Source: Gemmatimonadota bacterium | Lineage (GTDB): Bacteria > Gemmatimonadota > Gemmatimonadetes > Gemmatimonadales > GWC2-71-9 | Assembly (NCBI GenBank): GCA_040388535.1 | Contig: JAZKBR010000002.1 | Location: 1,210,838 to 1,274,837, forward strand | Direction of reading: 5' to 3' | DNA: 64,000 nt | In this document: piece by piece, positions 18,494 to 26,840 of the stretch | Layout: every line of letters begins with the position of its first letter | Position numbering within the stretch: the stretch's first letter is position 1 | Made by a program: the position numbers and the translations under genes | The notes under the pieces: generated by a model | Database searches by the model: none | What the model saw: the letters and a program-made list of their open reading frames with translations, nothing else | Told to the model about the DNA's origin: nothing

Positions 18494-18506
18494 ATAAGAT
18501 AGTTAT
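18494..18506 (-). promoter_or_regulatory. putative PadR operator
   Basis: The sequence ATAAGATAGTTAT has inverted arms ATAA/TTAT and lies about 40 bases upstream of the padR start, in an otherwise GC-rich spacer. Autoregulation by PadR at such AT-rich dyads is usual, but one site alone is weak evidence. Confidence 0.3.
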
Positions 18507-18562
18507 GGGTGTGCCGCGCGGGAAGCGCGGAATACGGGAAGGGGGATGGGGGATGGGATCGC

Positions 18563-19171
18563 CTACTTCGCGAAGCGCTTCGCCGACATCGTCCAGTAGT
18601 CGAGCTGCCAGCTCTTGCCCCGATCGTTCGAGATGTCGGCCCGCCAGAGGAAGGAGTCGGCGGTGATATTGAAATAGCGGATCCGGACGATACTGCTGCC
18701 GTACCACTGAATCACGTAGCGATTGCCGGCGTCCGACCAGCAGAGCCCCGGCGCCCACTGGCCCGATTCCGAGCCGACGCCTTGCATCTCCCAGAGTTTC
18801 CGACGCGGGTTGAAGACCCGGTAGGTCCACGTCCCTGCCGCGATCGTGGTATTGCTGTTGTCACCGCGGAAATGGTCTTCGAGGAACCCGTTGGCGGTGC
18901 GCTTCTTCTCGGCGAACCAGTGGCCAGTGAAGGCCGGCGAAAAGGTGCCGTCGGGGCGACGCTGCTGGAAAGTGAACTCCCAGGTGCCTTGCAGGAAATC
19001 GAAATCGCTGATGGTGGCCGACGCCGTCGCCGAATCGGCCACGATGAAGTTTGCGCCGAGGGTATCGCCGAAGCTCACGGCCCGCGGCGCATTCGTTGGG
19101 GTCTGGGCTGCGACTTGCGCGAGGGGTACCAGCGCGATCGCGCTGAGCAGCAGGGCGGAAATCCTGGACAT
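18563..19171 (-). CDS. secreted lipocalin/nitrobindin-like protein of unknown function
   Basis: A 202-residue protein; ATG at 19171 chosen because MSRISALLLSAIALVPLAQVAAQ is a signal peptide. The mature part starts with FDFLQGTWEFTF, the D-F-L-x-G-x-W pattern seen in lipocalin-like and DUF1579-like beta-barrels, followed by regular strands (GTWTYRVFNPRRKLWEM, NRYVIQWYG, DSFLWRADIS). A ligand-binding role is inferred from fold only. The coding sequence is isolated between the padR promoter and the convergent-free minus-strand MBL gene. Confidence 0.65.
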   Translation of the reverse strand: MSRISALLLSAIALVPLAQVAAQTPTNAPRAVSFGDTLGANFIVADSATASATISDFDFLQGTWEFTFQQRRPDGTFSPAFTGHWFAEKKRTANGFLEDHFRGDNSNTTIAAGTWTYRVFNPRRKLWEMQGVGSESGQWAPGLCWSDAGNRYVIQWYGSSIVRIRYFNITADSFLWRADISNDRGKSWQLDYWTMSAKRFAK

Positions 19172-19263
19172 CGGGGCTCCTCCGGAAGCGGGACGGGAAA
19201 TCCTACGCCTCCGGATTGCGCCCGGTTCCACCGTTCCTTGATCCTGCCTCCGGTCAGTCCTGA

Positions 19264-20367
19264 CTATGTCGCTGGTTTGGCCGTTCCCTCGGCATAGGCA
19301 CCATCAATCAATCCATCGATGAAGTCGAGCCAGCGGTCATCGACGAGCGGTTCGCCGTGGGTGAAGCGTTGCCGGAACTCCGCCATCGTCACCTGCCGCT
19401 TCGTCTGCTCAAGTGTCTGCCCAGCCGCGATCGATCGCTTCACTTCGCGAATCGCCGAATCGGTGACGGCGATGACGAGATCGAGGTAGCGGGTGTCGTG
19501 CTGCACTTCGCCGTGACCGGGCACAATGTGGAGCGGGTTGAGCGCACGCACCCGACGAAGCGCGCGCAGCCATTCGCTGGGCCATTGGGCGCCCGAGTAC
19601 GGCACCGGCTCTACCAGCAGGTCCCCGGTGGCGACCACGCGCTGCCGCGGAAGCCAGAGGATGCCGTCACCGCGGGTATCGCCGCGGCCGAAGGAGAGGA
19701 GCTGCAATTCGCGCCGGCCCGAATGCATGGTCAGCGCGTCGCTGAAGGTGGTGTCCGGCATCACGATGCGGATGCCGGGGGCCTCGACGCTGTAGTAGTC
19801 GCGGAAGGCGTGGCGCGTCATCGCCCACTGCGCTTTCCGGGCCGGCGTCAGTGGTCGGCCGGCCAGATCGACCCCGGCAGTGGCCATCGAGTCGTACCGG
19901 TTGTTGGTGGCAGCGTAATAGGCCGCATCACGCTTCCTCGCCTTCGGACCGAAGGTGGCGAGCATATCGAGGCGAGTGCTATCGGTCGTGATGACGCGAA
20001 GGCCCGGCCACGCCTCGGCGAACGCCTGCGTCCCCAGGAGGTGGTCGCCATGGAAATGACTGATCATCAGGTAGCGAACTGGCTTGCTGGTAACGGCGCG
20101 TAACTGCGCGATCGTCGCGCGGGCGGCCGACGGCGTGCGGTTCGCGTCGAACGCAAAGACGTCGCTGTCATTGACCACAAACATCGAATTGCCGTGCACG
20201 AACGGGGAAAGCGCATTGGCGCGCGGTTCCACGGTGGCGTAGACTCCTGGCACCACCGTGACGAATCGGAAGGGCGGTGGGCCGACGGGGCTCTGGGCCG
20301 GGAGTACCGGAGTGATTGTCAGTGCCAGCGTCGCGTACGCGAACAGGCTGGTCCATTGCTGCGGCAT
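19264..20367 (-). CDS. MBL-fold metallo-hydrolase, secreted (paralogue of 10751)
   Basis: A 367-residue protein; ATG at 20367 chosen for its GGAG six bases upstream and for the signal peptide ending TPVLPAQ. Zinc ligands: HFHGDH (H-x-H-x-D-H), RGDTRGDGILWLP and VPGHGEVQ. The overall order matches the MBL gene at 10751-11845, including the DLLVEPVPY segment after the GDG motif (DLVVWPVPY in the paralogue). Substrate unknown. It is divergent from the DUF1080 gene; the shared 158-base spacer holds one short dyad (CGAGCA-TG-TGCTCG at 20391-20404). Confidence 0.85.
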   Translation of the reverse strand: MPQQWTSLFAYATLALTITPVLPAQSPVGPPPFRFVTVVPGVYATVEPRANALSPFVHGNSMFVVNDSDVFAFDANRTPSAARATIAQLRAVTSKPVRYLMISHFHGDHLLGTQAFAEAWPGLRVITTDSTRLDMLATFGPKARKRDAAYYAATNNRYDSMATAGVDLAGRPLTPARKAQWAMTRHAFRDYYSVEAPGIRIVMPDTTFSDALTMHSGRRELQLLSFGRGDTRGDGILWLPRQRVVATGDLLVEPVPYSGAQWPSEWLRALRRVRALNPLHIVPGHGEVQHDTRYLDLVIAVTDSAIREVKRSIAAGQTLEQTKRQVTMAEFRQRFTHGEPLVDDRWLDFIDGLIDGAYAEGTAKPAT

Positions 20368-20525
20368 AGGGCGCTCCGTAAGAGTTCCAACGAGCATGTG
20401 CTCGGAGGAGCGCGAATGGATGCCATGGGCGAAGCGCCCCCCATTGAACTTTCCTGTCATTTACCGGGTCCGTACATTACTCATCCTCCACTCCCGACCT
20501 TTCCCCTAGCACGAGTCGGCCTGCC

Positions 20526-21212
20526 ATGAAGCCCTTCGCTCTGCTCGCCGCTGCTGCCGCCGCCCTCGGCCTCGCTCCTGCGGCCAAGCCGCGCCCGCTC
20601 TTCAACGGCCACGATCTCACCGGCTGGCACGTCGATGTCCCGGCCCGGGACGGCAACGACACCACTCGCAACCCGTTCATCGTGCGCGATGGTCACCTGG
20701 TCACGCTCGGCACGCCGGGTGGCCACCTGATCACCGACTCGATCTTTCGCAATTACCGACTCGAGGTGGAGTACCGCTTTACCGGGAAGCCCGGCAACGC
20801 GGGCGTGCTGATTCACGCGTCGACGCCGCGCGCGCTCTACGGGATGTTTCCGCGCTCGCTCGAAGTACAGATGGAATCGGGCAACGCCGGCGACTTCTGG
20901 TGCATCCTCGAGGACATCACCGTGCCCGACATGGTGGCGCGACGTGGCCCGCGCGAGAAGTGGGGCGCCACCGAAGGGAAGGAGCGGCGCATCCGCAATC
21001 TCACCGATGATTCCGAGAAGCCCCTCGGCGAATGGAACCGGCTGGTGGTAGAGGCGGTCGGGCGATCGGTGAAGGTATGGGTCAATGGAACCCTGGTGAA
21101 TTCTGGTACGAATGCCACCGCCGACCACGGCCAGATTGCGATTCAGTCGGAAGGGTCCGAGGTGGAATTCCGCAAGCTGGACCTGACCCCGATTGTGCGC
21201 CTCACGCCCTGA
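20526..21212 (+). CDS. DUF1080 (3-keto-disaccharide hydrolase) family protein
   Basis: A 228-residue secreted protein. Family landmarks are clear: FNGHDLTGWHVD near residue 25, FRNYRLEVEYRF, NAGVLIHA, SLEVQMESGNAGDFW, EWNRLVVEA and DHGQIAIQSEGSEVEFR. The domain has the concanavalin-like jelly-roll fold and some members hydrolyse 3-keto-glycosides. The N-terminal 20 residues are hydrophobic (LLAAAAAALGLAPAA), consistent with export. No Shine-Dalgarno sequence is obvious before the ATG. Confidence 0.88.
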   Translation: MKPFALLAAAAAALGLAPAAKPRPLFNGHDLTGWHVDVPARDGNDTTRNPFIVRDGHLVTLGTPGGHLITDSIFRNYRLEVEYRFTGKPGNAGVLIHASTPRALYGMFPRSLEVQMESGNAGDFWCILEDITVPDMVARRGPREKWGATEGKERRIRNLTDDSEKPLGEWNRLVVEAVGRSVKVWVNGTLVNSGTNATADHGQIAIQSEGSEVEFRKLDLTPIVRLTP

Positions 21213-21309
21213 GCGCGTCGGGACGCAACGCTTTTACTGGTCGGTGCATCTATAGCTACAGGCCGGACGATTTGCCTCCGCACCGGTCACCGCAGGAACT
21301 CCCCCCGCA

Positions 21310-21347
21310 GGACTCCCGGTTCGCCACAGTGGCGAGCCGCGGAGTCC
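21310..21347 (+). terminator. long GC-rich hairpin downstream of the DUF1080 gene
   Basis: GGACTCC at 21310-21316 pairs with GGAGTCC at 21341-21347, and the pairing continues inward (CGG/CCG, TCGCCAC/GTGGCGA) with one bulge, giving a stem of about 17 pairs. There is no T-tract, so it may slow polymerase or act in RNA processing instead of being a classic intrinsic terminator. Confidence 0.4.
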
Positions 21348-21399
21348 GTTCGCATTTCGGGGTGGTTAGCTTCGATGCACCTTCCGCCTAACGGACCCG

Positions 21400-22779
21400 A
21401 TGCGCGCTCTCCGCCTTGCCACCATCCTGCTGCTCGCTGCCCCGGCACTGCTCACGGCCCAGGGGATTCCCGATCGCACACGCGGCGCTGCCGATCAGCT
21501 GATCACCGCAGCGCTCGCCGACACCACGGGCTACAGTCGGCTCGCCGAACTGACCGACACGTTCGGTCATCGTCTCAGCGGCTCGGCCTCCCTCGAAGCC
21601 GCAATCGACTGGATCATTGCCCGGATGAAGGCCGATGGCTTCGACGCCGTCCGCGGCGAACCGGTGATGGTGCCGCACTGGATTCGCGGGGCCGAGTCGG
21701 CAGTGCTGATTGCGCCGCGTCGTGCGCCGTTGCATATCCTCGGGCTCGGTGGGTCCGTTGGAACTCCCGCAGCCGGGATCACCGCACCGGTGCTGGTGGT
21801 GAGCTCCTTCGACGACCTGACGGCGCACGCCGCCGAAGCGAAGGGAAAGATCGTGCTCTTCGACGTTCCCTTCGCCGCCGACGTGGCGCCGATGGTCGCC
21901 TATCGCACGGTGCAGGCGTACCGCAGTACTGGGGCAGTCGCTGCAGCGCGCGTGGGTGCCGTTGCTGCACTGGTGCGTTCGCTCACGCCGCAGTCGCTCT
22001 CGACGCCGCACACCGGCGGCATGCGCTATGACCCGGCGGTGCCGTCGATTCCGTATGCCGCCGTCAGCGTGGAAGACGCCGAGCTGCTGCATCGGCTCCA
22101 GTGGCGCGGCGTGGTGCCGCAGATCACGCTGAAGATGGAGGCCCGCACCGAGGCGGACGCGCCGTCGCGCAATGTCGTCGCCGAAATCCGTGGCAGTGAG
22201 CACCCCGAGGAGGTTGTGGTGCTCGGCGGCCACGTCGATTCGTGGGACGTAGGGCAGGGCGCGATGGATGACGGCGGCGGGTCAGTCGCTGCGTGGCAGG
22301 CGCTCAAGCTGATCAAGCAACTCGGCCTCAAGCCGAAGCGCACCATTCGCGTGGTGCTCTGGACCAACGAGGAAAATGGCACTCGCGGCGGCACGGCGTA
22401 CCGCGACACGCACAAGGCCGAACTCGCGCAGCACGTCGCGGCGATCGAATCCGACAACGGCGTCTTCCGCCCCTACGGCTTCCGCTTCCAGGGAAGCGCT
22501 GCGGGACTCGCGATGGCGAAACAGGTCGGCGCGCTGCTCGAACGGATCGGTGCTGGGCGAGTGGAGATGGGGGATGGCGAGGCCGACGTCGGCCCGATCC
22601 TGCGCGAGGGTGTGCCGGGCTTCGCGCTTGACGTCGACGACTCGAAGTATTTCTGGTATCACCACACCGAGGCCGACATGATGACGGTCATCGATCGCGA
22701 CGAGCTGCGGAAGTGCATCGCGACGATGGCGGTGATGGCGTATGTGCTGGCGGATCTGCCGGGGGTGGTGCCGAGGTAG
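21400..22779 (+). CDS. M28 family zinc aminopeptidase, secreted
   Basis: A 459-residue exported peptidase: signal peptide 1-20 (LLLAAPALLTAQ), a PA-like insert around 100-235 (APVLVVSSFDDL, KGKIVLFDV), then the M28 catalytic domain. Co-catalytic zinc and acid residues are visible in order: VVLGGHVDSWD, GAMDDGGG, TNEENG, ESDNGVF and WYHHTEADM. The architecture is that of plasma-glutamate-carboxypeptidase-like M28 enzymes that release N-terminal residues or cleave dipeptides. A repeat-rich segment follows the stop. Confidence 0.9.
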   Translation: MRALRLATILLLAAPALLTAQGIPDRTRGAADQLITAALADTTGYSRLAELTDTFGHRLSGSASLEAAIDWIIARMKADGFDAVRGEPVMVPHWIRGAESAVLIAPRRAPLHILGLGGSVGTPAAGITAPVLVVSSFDDLTAHAAEAKGKIVLFDVPFAADVAPMVAYRTVQAYRSTGAVAAARVGAVAALVRSLTPQSLSTPHTGGMRYDPAVPSIPYAAVSVEDAELLHRLQWRGVVPQITLKMEARTEADAPSRNVVAEIRGSEHPEEVVVLGGHVDSWDVGQGAMDDGGGSVAAWQALKLIKQLGLKPKRTIRVVLWTNEENGTRGGTAYRDTHKAELAQHVAAIESDNGVFRPYGFRFQGSAAGLAMAKQVGALLERIGAGRVEMGDGEADVGPILREGVPGFALDVDDSKYFWYHHTEADMMTVIDRDELRKCIATMAVMAYVLADLPGVVPR

Positions 22780-22918
22780 ATGAAGGGGGAAGGGATCACT
22801 GGGAGCGTTGTCACCCTGAACGAAGTGAGGGGGCGGAGTTCCGGCCCACAACGGCGCTTCGCACCCTCGCTACGCTCAGGGCGACAAACCCTTCCCCCTT
22901 CTCCCTTCCCCTTCTGTC
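22780..22918. repeat. composite repeat: TGTCACCCTGA palindrome inside an inverted purine array
   Basis: An imperfect palindrome runs from TTGTCACCCTGA (22808) to CTCAGGGCGACAA (ends 22887). It is bracketed by GAAGGGGGAAGGG just after the peptidase stop and by the inverse CCCTTCCCCCTTCTCCC next to the regulator stop. The palindrome is the same family as those at 28342, 48586 and 51640. Confidence 0.7.
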
Positions 22919-23573
22919 ACGTCCCATCCGCCGGTGTCTTGAGCAGTTTCGCGTGATCATTGGCCCAGCGGATCAGCTGGCCGCGGGTGCGGAGGCCGGT
23001 TCGCGCATACAGCTCGCTGATCCGTGATTCGACCGTCTTGACGGCGCGGGAGATGGTCCCGGCGATCTCGGGGTTGGATCGGCCGTCGCGGATGAGGCGA
23101 AGCACTTCGAGATGCCCGTGATTCAGGGTGATCCCGCCGATCGTGACTGAGGCCTTGAGGTCGGGGCGACGCCCCGGCCGCGGCCCGGGTGGTCGATAGC
23201 TATCGGTCACCAGTTGCAGCGCCACCACCGCGATATCGACGCCGGCGCGACTCTTGGCGACGTAGGCCGCCCCCGTTTCGCGGACTCGCTCGACAATGAC
23301 TCCCTCTTCCGACGCGCTGATGACCAGGATCGGTATCGGGTGCCGCTCCATTCGGAGTGCCCGCAGCAGTGGCATTGCGCTCTGTTCTCCGAAGGCGAGG
23401 TCGAGCACTAGCAGGTCGGGCCGGGCCGACTCGATTGTCGGGCGGATCTGGTCGAGTTCCGTGACAATGAAGGTGTGACACCCTTCGTCGCGGAGAATGG
23501 TTGCGACCCCTTCAGCGAAGAGGCGGTGATCGTCGGCGATCACGACGGTGCGACCAGCGAGCGGGCCGGTCAT
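22917..23573 (-). CDS. LuxR/NarL-family response regulator
   Basis: A 218-residue regulator. The receiver domain has the acidic pair in VVIADDHRLF (about 13-15), the phospho-acceptor Asp in LLVLDLAF (about 57), ISAS and the conserved Lys in YVAKS. The DNA-binding domain lies at about 150-212: LEVLRLIRDGRSNPEIAGTISRAVKTVESRISELYARTG, shown here as a standard four-helix LuxR HTH. It overlaps the kinase gene by ATGA, so it is the output of the four-gene operon starting at 25244. The receiver-to-HTH linker is Pro/Arg-rich. Confidence 0.9.
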   Translation of the reverse strand: MTGPLAGRTVVIADDHRLFAEGVATILRDEGCHTFIVTELDQIRPTIESARPDLLVLDLAFGEQSAMPLLRALRMERHPIPILVISASEEGVIVERVRETGAAYVAKSRAGVDIAVVALQLVTDSYRPPGPRPGRRPDLKASVTIGGITLNHGHLEVLRLIRDGRSNPEIAGTISRAVKTVESRISELYARTGLRTRGQLIRWANDHAKLLKTPADGT

Positions 23574-24313
23574 CTGGTGGTGGCGAGCGGAAAGTGCGCG
23601 TGGACGCTGGTCCCCTTCCCCGGCTGACTGCTGATGTGCAGCGTGCCGCCGAGCGCACTCGCGCGTTCGCGCATGCTGCGCAGGCCAAGGGAGGCGAGCT
23701 TGCCATCGGCCGGGACGACGAAGCCGTGGCCATTGTCGTGAATCTTGATGTCGATGCCGAACGGCGTAGCGTCGAGGCTCACGTTGACCTGGGTCGCGGC
23801 CGCGTGACGGCGCGCGTTGTTGACGGCCTCCTGGACGATGCGGTAACCGGCGAGTCGATGCGCGAAGTCGAGGTCAGGGAGTTCGCCGGCATCGAGGGTC
23901 ATCTCAAACGCATCGGTCGACTCGGTCGCGAAGAGCTGCTGGAGCGCGTCGGCGAGCGGGAGATGATCGAGCGTTGCGGGATGCAGCCCGCGACTCAGGG
24001 TCCGCAGCTGCATCGCGAGCGCCGACGCACGCTCGGCGCCGTCAGCGCTACCAGCGCGACGGAGTTCCATTCCCATCGATTCGAGCAGCGGCACGACGCC
24101 GTCGTGGAGTTCACGGGCGATCCCGCGACGCTCCTCCTCCTGGCCGTCGAGCAGCCGGCGGCCCCATGCCACGGCCGCGCGGGTGCGGTCGCGCTGGACG
24201 GAGTTGATCGCCCAGTAGAGCACCGCGGCCATCGCGAGACCGAGGCCGACGGTGAGGGTGAAAACCCAGATCAGCGGCCCCAGGTTACGCTCCGTTTCCA
24301 GTATGGGATGCAC
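23570..24313 (-). CDS. HisKA_3-type sensor histidine kinase with one membrane helix
   Basis: About 247 residues. A single helix (LIWVFTLTVGLGLAMAAVLYWAI) is followed directly by the phospho-acceptor box ARELHDGVVPLLESMG, typical of NarX/DesK-like kinases, and a HATPase domain (EAVNNARRHA, IHDNGHGF, SLGLRSMRERASALGG, GKGTSVHAHFP). It has no sensor domain of its own, so the upstream membrane protein probably senses the signal. GTG at 24313 overlaps that gene by 43 bases; the start has no good Shine-Dalgarno sequence and a nearby codon cannot be excluded. Confidence 0.82.
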   Translation of the reverse strand: MHPILETERNLGPLIWVFTLTVGLGLAMAAVLYWAINSVQRDRTRAAVAWGRRLLDGQEEERRGIARELHDGVVPLLESMGMELRRAGSADGAERASALAMQLRTLSRGLHPATLDHLPLADALQQLFATESTDAFEMTLDAGELPDLDFAHRLAGYRIVQEAVNNARRHAAATQVNVSLDATPFGIDIKIHDNGHGFVVPADGKLASLGLRSMRERASALGGTLHISSQPGKGTSVHAHFPLATTR

Positions 24314-24939
24314 CAGAGGATGAGCGCCACATAACTGAAAGTCTGCGAGACGCGGTATACCATCATTGCGGCGGACCGTGACGTTTGTGCGAGCGCATTG
24401 ACTATTGGAGAGGTGCCTAGAGCTGGCGCGCTGGCGAGCACCAGCCCAAAGCCAAGCCATGCCTCGGGTTTCGACCATGGTGAGTCGTCGCTTGAGCGGA
24501 TAGCCTCGGCCACCAGGAGTATGCCGATGCTCAGGCCAACGAAAGATTCACCTGGAGAAGTGTATTTGGAATAGAACTCGAGACCGTCGCCCCCGGCGGT
24601 TAGCAGGGCCCAGAAGATGGCAAATACCATCATACCCACCAGAATGGCGCGCCGCTGACGTTGGTCCGACAGCAAGAGATAGCCTGTGAGTCCGAGCAGC
24701 ATCGCGGAAAACAGGTCGTACCAGTGAAAGAGATCATGATTATTGATGCTGTGCATTCCCATGAGGAACGCGAGAACGTTGGACGCCGCTCCGAGGACCA
24801 ACCACCATGCGAAACTCCGGGCGCCCGGAGAGGGGGGGACGCGCACCCATACGGCGATGGCTACCACCACGCTCAATGTTATTCCGATGTTGGGGAGCAA
24901 CCGAGTGGCGGAGAAGACGAAATCCCAATTCCAGGTCAT
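24271..24939 (-). CDS. seven-helix membrane protein, putative sensor partner
   Basis: A 222-residue protein with about seven hydrophobic helices: residues 15-32, 42-61, 73-91, 97-115, 131-146, 161-178 and 190-212. I do not recognise the family. The ATG overlaps the stop of the small Cys-motif gene (ATGA) and its end overlaps the kinase start, so the three are translated together. Base composition is visibly less GC-rich than in flanking genes, which hints at transfer. Role as signal receiver for the kinase is inferred from the operon only. Confidence 0.75.
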   Translation of the reverse strand: MTWNWDFVFSATRLLPNIGITLSVVVAIAVWVRVPPSPGARSFAWWLVLGAASNVLAFLMGMHSINNHDLFHWYDLFSAMLLGLTGYLLLSDQRQRRAILVGMMVFAIFWALLTAGGDGLEFYSKYTSPGESFVGLSIGILLVAEAIRSSDDSPWSKPEAWLGFGLVLASAPALGTSPIVNALAQTSRSAAMMVYRVSQTFSYVALILWCIPYWKRSVTWGR

Positions 24940-25244
24940 GCGACCGGGGACATCAATGGTGAGCCCTCGTCGCAGTCAAAGGGACATGGGCCACATTTTT
25001 CCGCGATGGTGCCAGTAATGAGATCCTTGCCAGTCGCGTCCGTGCCGATCCACACAAGTCGCTCATCGCCCGAAACATTTCCAGCATAGACCCGAATGCT
25101 AGCGCACTCTGGGTTCTTGAGGATCTCCTCAATAATCTCGCGCGGAAGCTTCCACGCCCTGCGCTCACCAGGGTGCTCCTTCTGCCACGTGTGCGTGTAC
25201 TCGATCGCCTGCGCGAGCGTGATGCGATGGTCGTCGGCCGACAT
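24936..25244 (-). CDS. small cytoplasmic Cys-motif protein, first gene of a sensor operon
   Basis: A 102-residue protein; ATG at 25244 chosen for GGAG eight bases upstream. No signal peptide. Order of features: a helical N-terminus (ITLAQAIEYTHTWQKEH), LPREIIEEILKNPECASIRVYAGN, a strand pair (RLVWIGTDATGKDLI), then a C-terminal cluster EKCGPCPFDCD with three Cys as C-x-x-C-x-x-x-C. From memory, small proteins of this outline with a terminal CPPxC-like motif are frequent in Bacteroidota and lack a known function; I could not verify this. The Cys cluster may bind metal or be redox-active (inference). Confidence 0.7.
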   Translation of the reverse strand: MSADDHRITLAQAIEYTHTWQKEHPGERRAWKLPREIIEEILKNPECASIRVYAGNVSGDERLVWIGTDATGKDLITGTIAEKCGPCPFDCDEGSPLMSPVA

Positions 25245-25609
25245 GGGGTACTCCGGGGAGTAGGCGTTCAGGGGTCGCCAAAAGAGTAGGTTGCCGATGT
25301 CCAAAAGGAAACAAGGGAAAACCCTGAATATTCGGAATTAAACGGGCGAGCGTGGAATCGCTCTAACCCAATGTCAGTGCGGCTTTTTAGGCAATTATTG
25401 ACCGAAAAAAGCGTCAAAAAGTCAGGGTTTTCCCTTGCTTGACTCGCTCAGCGGGAGACGCATCTTGATATCGTCTGCAGCGAGTCCCCCCAGGGGTTGG
25501 CCCCTTGACCCTGGGTGGGACGTGCAGCCTGAACAGCAGGATGATGGATGACAGATGACAGATCTTGGATCCGTGATTCGACCATCCGTCAACTGTCATC
25601 CGTCAACTG
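25245..25609. other. AT-richer intergenic region with inverted repeats
   Basis: No gene is seen. It contains the 16-bp inverted repeat pair at 25312-25437, a CCCAGGG/CCCTGGG dyad (25489-25515) and the heptamer arrays next to the MoxR stop. The promoter of the minus-strand sensor operon must lie here, probably between 25250 and 25440, but I cannot pick -10/-35 boxes with confidence. Confidence 0.6.
25312..25437. repeat. 126-bp element with perfect 16-bp terminal inverted repeats
   Basis: CAAGGGAAAACCCTGA at 25312-25327 is the exact reverse complement of TCAGGGTTTTCCCTTG at 25422-25437. Each arm is itself a partial dyad (AGGG-AAAA-CCCT). The 94 bases between are AT-rich and non-coding. No target-site duplication is visible. 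It could be a MITE-like remnant or a pair of regulator-binding sites. Confidence 0.6.
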
Positions 25610-25615
25610 TCATCC
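25541..25615. repeat. inverted heptamer array (GATGACR) at the MoxR 3' end
   Basis: ATGATGGATGACAGATGACA at 25541-25560 is mirrored by GTCATCCGTCAACTGTCATC-type units at 25588-25615. The inverted copy runs into the stop codon of the MoxR gene (25610-25612). Confidence 0.7.
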
Positions 25616-26620
25616 CTTCAGCCAACTCTCCGACCCAATCAGCTCCATCACCACATCCTCGCTGCTGCGATCCGCCGCTTCGGCCGAGAAGTTCGTCATC
25701 ACGCGGTGACGCAACACGGCGGGAGCGATCGCGCGGACATCCTCGAGATCTGCCTGCGGCCGGCCATCCATCGCCGCGCGCGCCTTGGCACCGAGCACCA
25801 GATACTGCGACGCGCGCGGACCAGCACCCCACTCGACATACTCGCGCACCAGTGCCGGCGCTTCGGCTTCGTTCGGTCGCGTCATCCGCGCGAGCAGCAC
25901 CGCAGCCGCAATGAGTGACTGCGATACCGGAATCCGGCGCACGAGCGATTGCATCTCCACCAGCGCCGCGGCATCGACGACCTGACTCACGCTCACCTTG
26001 TGGGTGCCGGTGGTCTGCGTCACGATCGCTTCTTCCTCGCTGCGCGACGGATAGCCAACGCGCAATTCAAGCATGAAGCGGTCGAGCTGCGCCTCGGGAA
26101 GGGGATAGGTCCCTTCCTGCTCGATCGGGTTCTGCGTCGCGAGCACGAAGAAGGGATTCGGAAGCGGATAGGTCTGCCCGGCGACGGTCACGGTCCGCTC
26201 CTGCATCGCCTGCAGCAACGCCGCCTGGGTCTTGGGAGGGGTCCGGTTGATTTCGTCGGCCAGGACCACCGAGGCGAAGATCGGCCCGGGGACGAACCGG
26301 AAGTGCCGCTTCCCAGTCGCCGGATCCTCTTCGACCAGTTCGGTACCGGTGATGTCACCCGGCATCAGGTCGGGGGTGAACTGCACCCGGTTGAACGACA
26401 GCGCCAGCGCCTCCGCGACGGTCGAGACCATCAGCGTCTTGGCCAGGCCGGGGACCCCGACCAGGAGGGCGTGCCCTCCCCCCAGGATGGCGGTCACGAT
26501 CCCGTCGACGGCCTCGTGCTGGCCTACCACCCGGGCCGAGACCTGGGTCCGGAGTGCGGCAATGGCCTCGGCGAGGCGGCGGAGCTGCTGGACGTCGTCG
26601 AGAGGAGGAGCAGAGGTCAT
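25610..26620 (-). CDS. MoxR-family AAA+ ATPase
   Basis: A 336-residue ATPase of the MoxR/RavA group. Walker A is GVPGLAKT near residue 57, Walker B is VVLADEINRTPPKTQAALLQAMQE near 112, sensor 1 is FVLATQNPIEQEGTYPLPEAQLDRF, and an AAA lid follows. MoxR ATPases act as chaperones that insert metal or mature partner proteins, usually encoded next to DUF58 and von Willebrand factor A genes. None of those partners is present here, so the gene is an orphan. Both ends are bracketed by inverted heptamer arrays. Confidence 0.9.
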   Translation of the reverse strand: MTSAPPLDDVQQLRRLAEAIAALRTQVSARVVGQHEAVDGIVTAILGGGHALLVGVPGLAKTLMVSTVAEALALSFNRVQFTPDLMPGDITGTELVEEDPATGKRHFRFVPGPIFASVVLADEINRTPPKTQAALLQAMQERTVTVAGQTYPLPNPFFVLATQNPIEQEGTYPLPEAQLDRFMLELRVGYPSRSEEEAIVTQTTGTHKVSVSQVVDAAALVEMQSLVRRIPVSQSLIAAAVLLARMTRPNEAEAPALVREYVEWGAGPRASQYLVLGAKARAAMDGRPQADLEDVRAIAPAVLRHRVMTNFSAEAADRSSEDVVMELIGSESWLKG

Positions 26621-26644
26621 CGAGGTCGGTGAGTTCGAGGAAGG

Positions 26645-26762
26645 AATGATGGATGACAGATGACAGATGACGGATAACGGAAAAGGGTCCCGAGCCCGGT
26701 ACGGTCAATAAGGTATACGGGACGGTCGCATCGACCATCTGTCATCCGTCATCTGTCATCCG
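26645..26762. repeat. inverted heptamer arrays upstream of the MoxR gene
   Basis: GATGGATGACAGATGACAG-type units at 26645-26679 are mirrored by CATCTGTCATCCGTCATCTG-type units at 26735-26762. About 55 bases lie between, including a repeated ACGGTC. Together with 25541-25615 they flank the MoxR gene on both sides. Confidence 0.7.
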
Positions 26763-26840
26763 CTGGGTCCGGGTACGCCCGACCTCCTGCAAAGGTTTCC
26801 CGGAAGGGCGGAAATCCCCCGCGAAGGGCGCTGGAATCGC

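Noticed and set aside
25489-25515. CCCAGGG/CCCTGGG dyad as a MoxR terminator
   Set aside because: It has no T-tract on the minus strand and lies about 100 bases beyond the stop, with another repeat in between; not strong enough to call.
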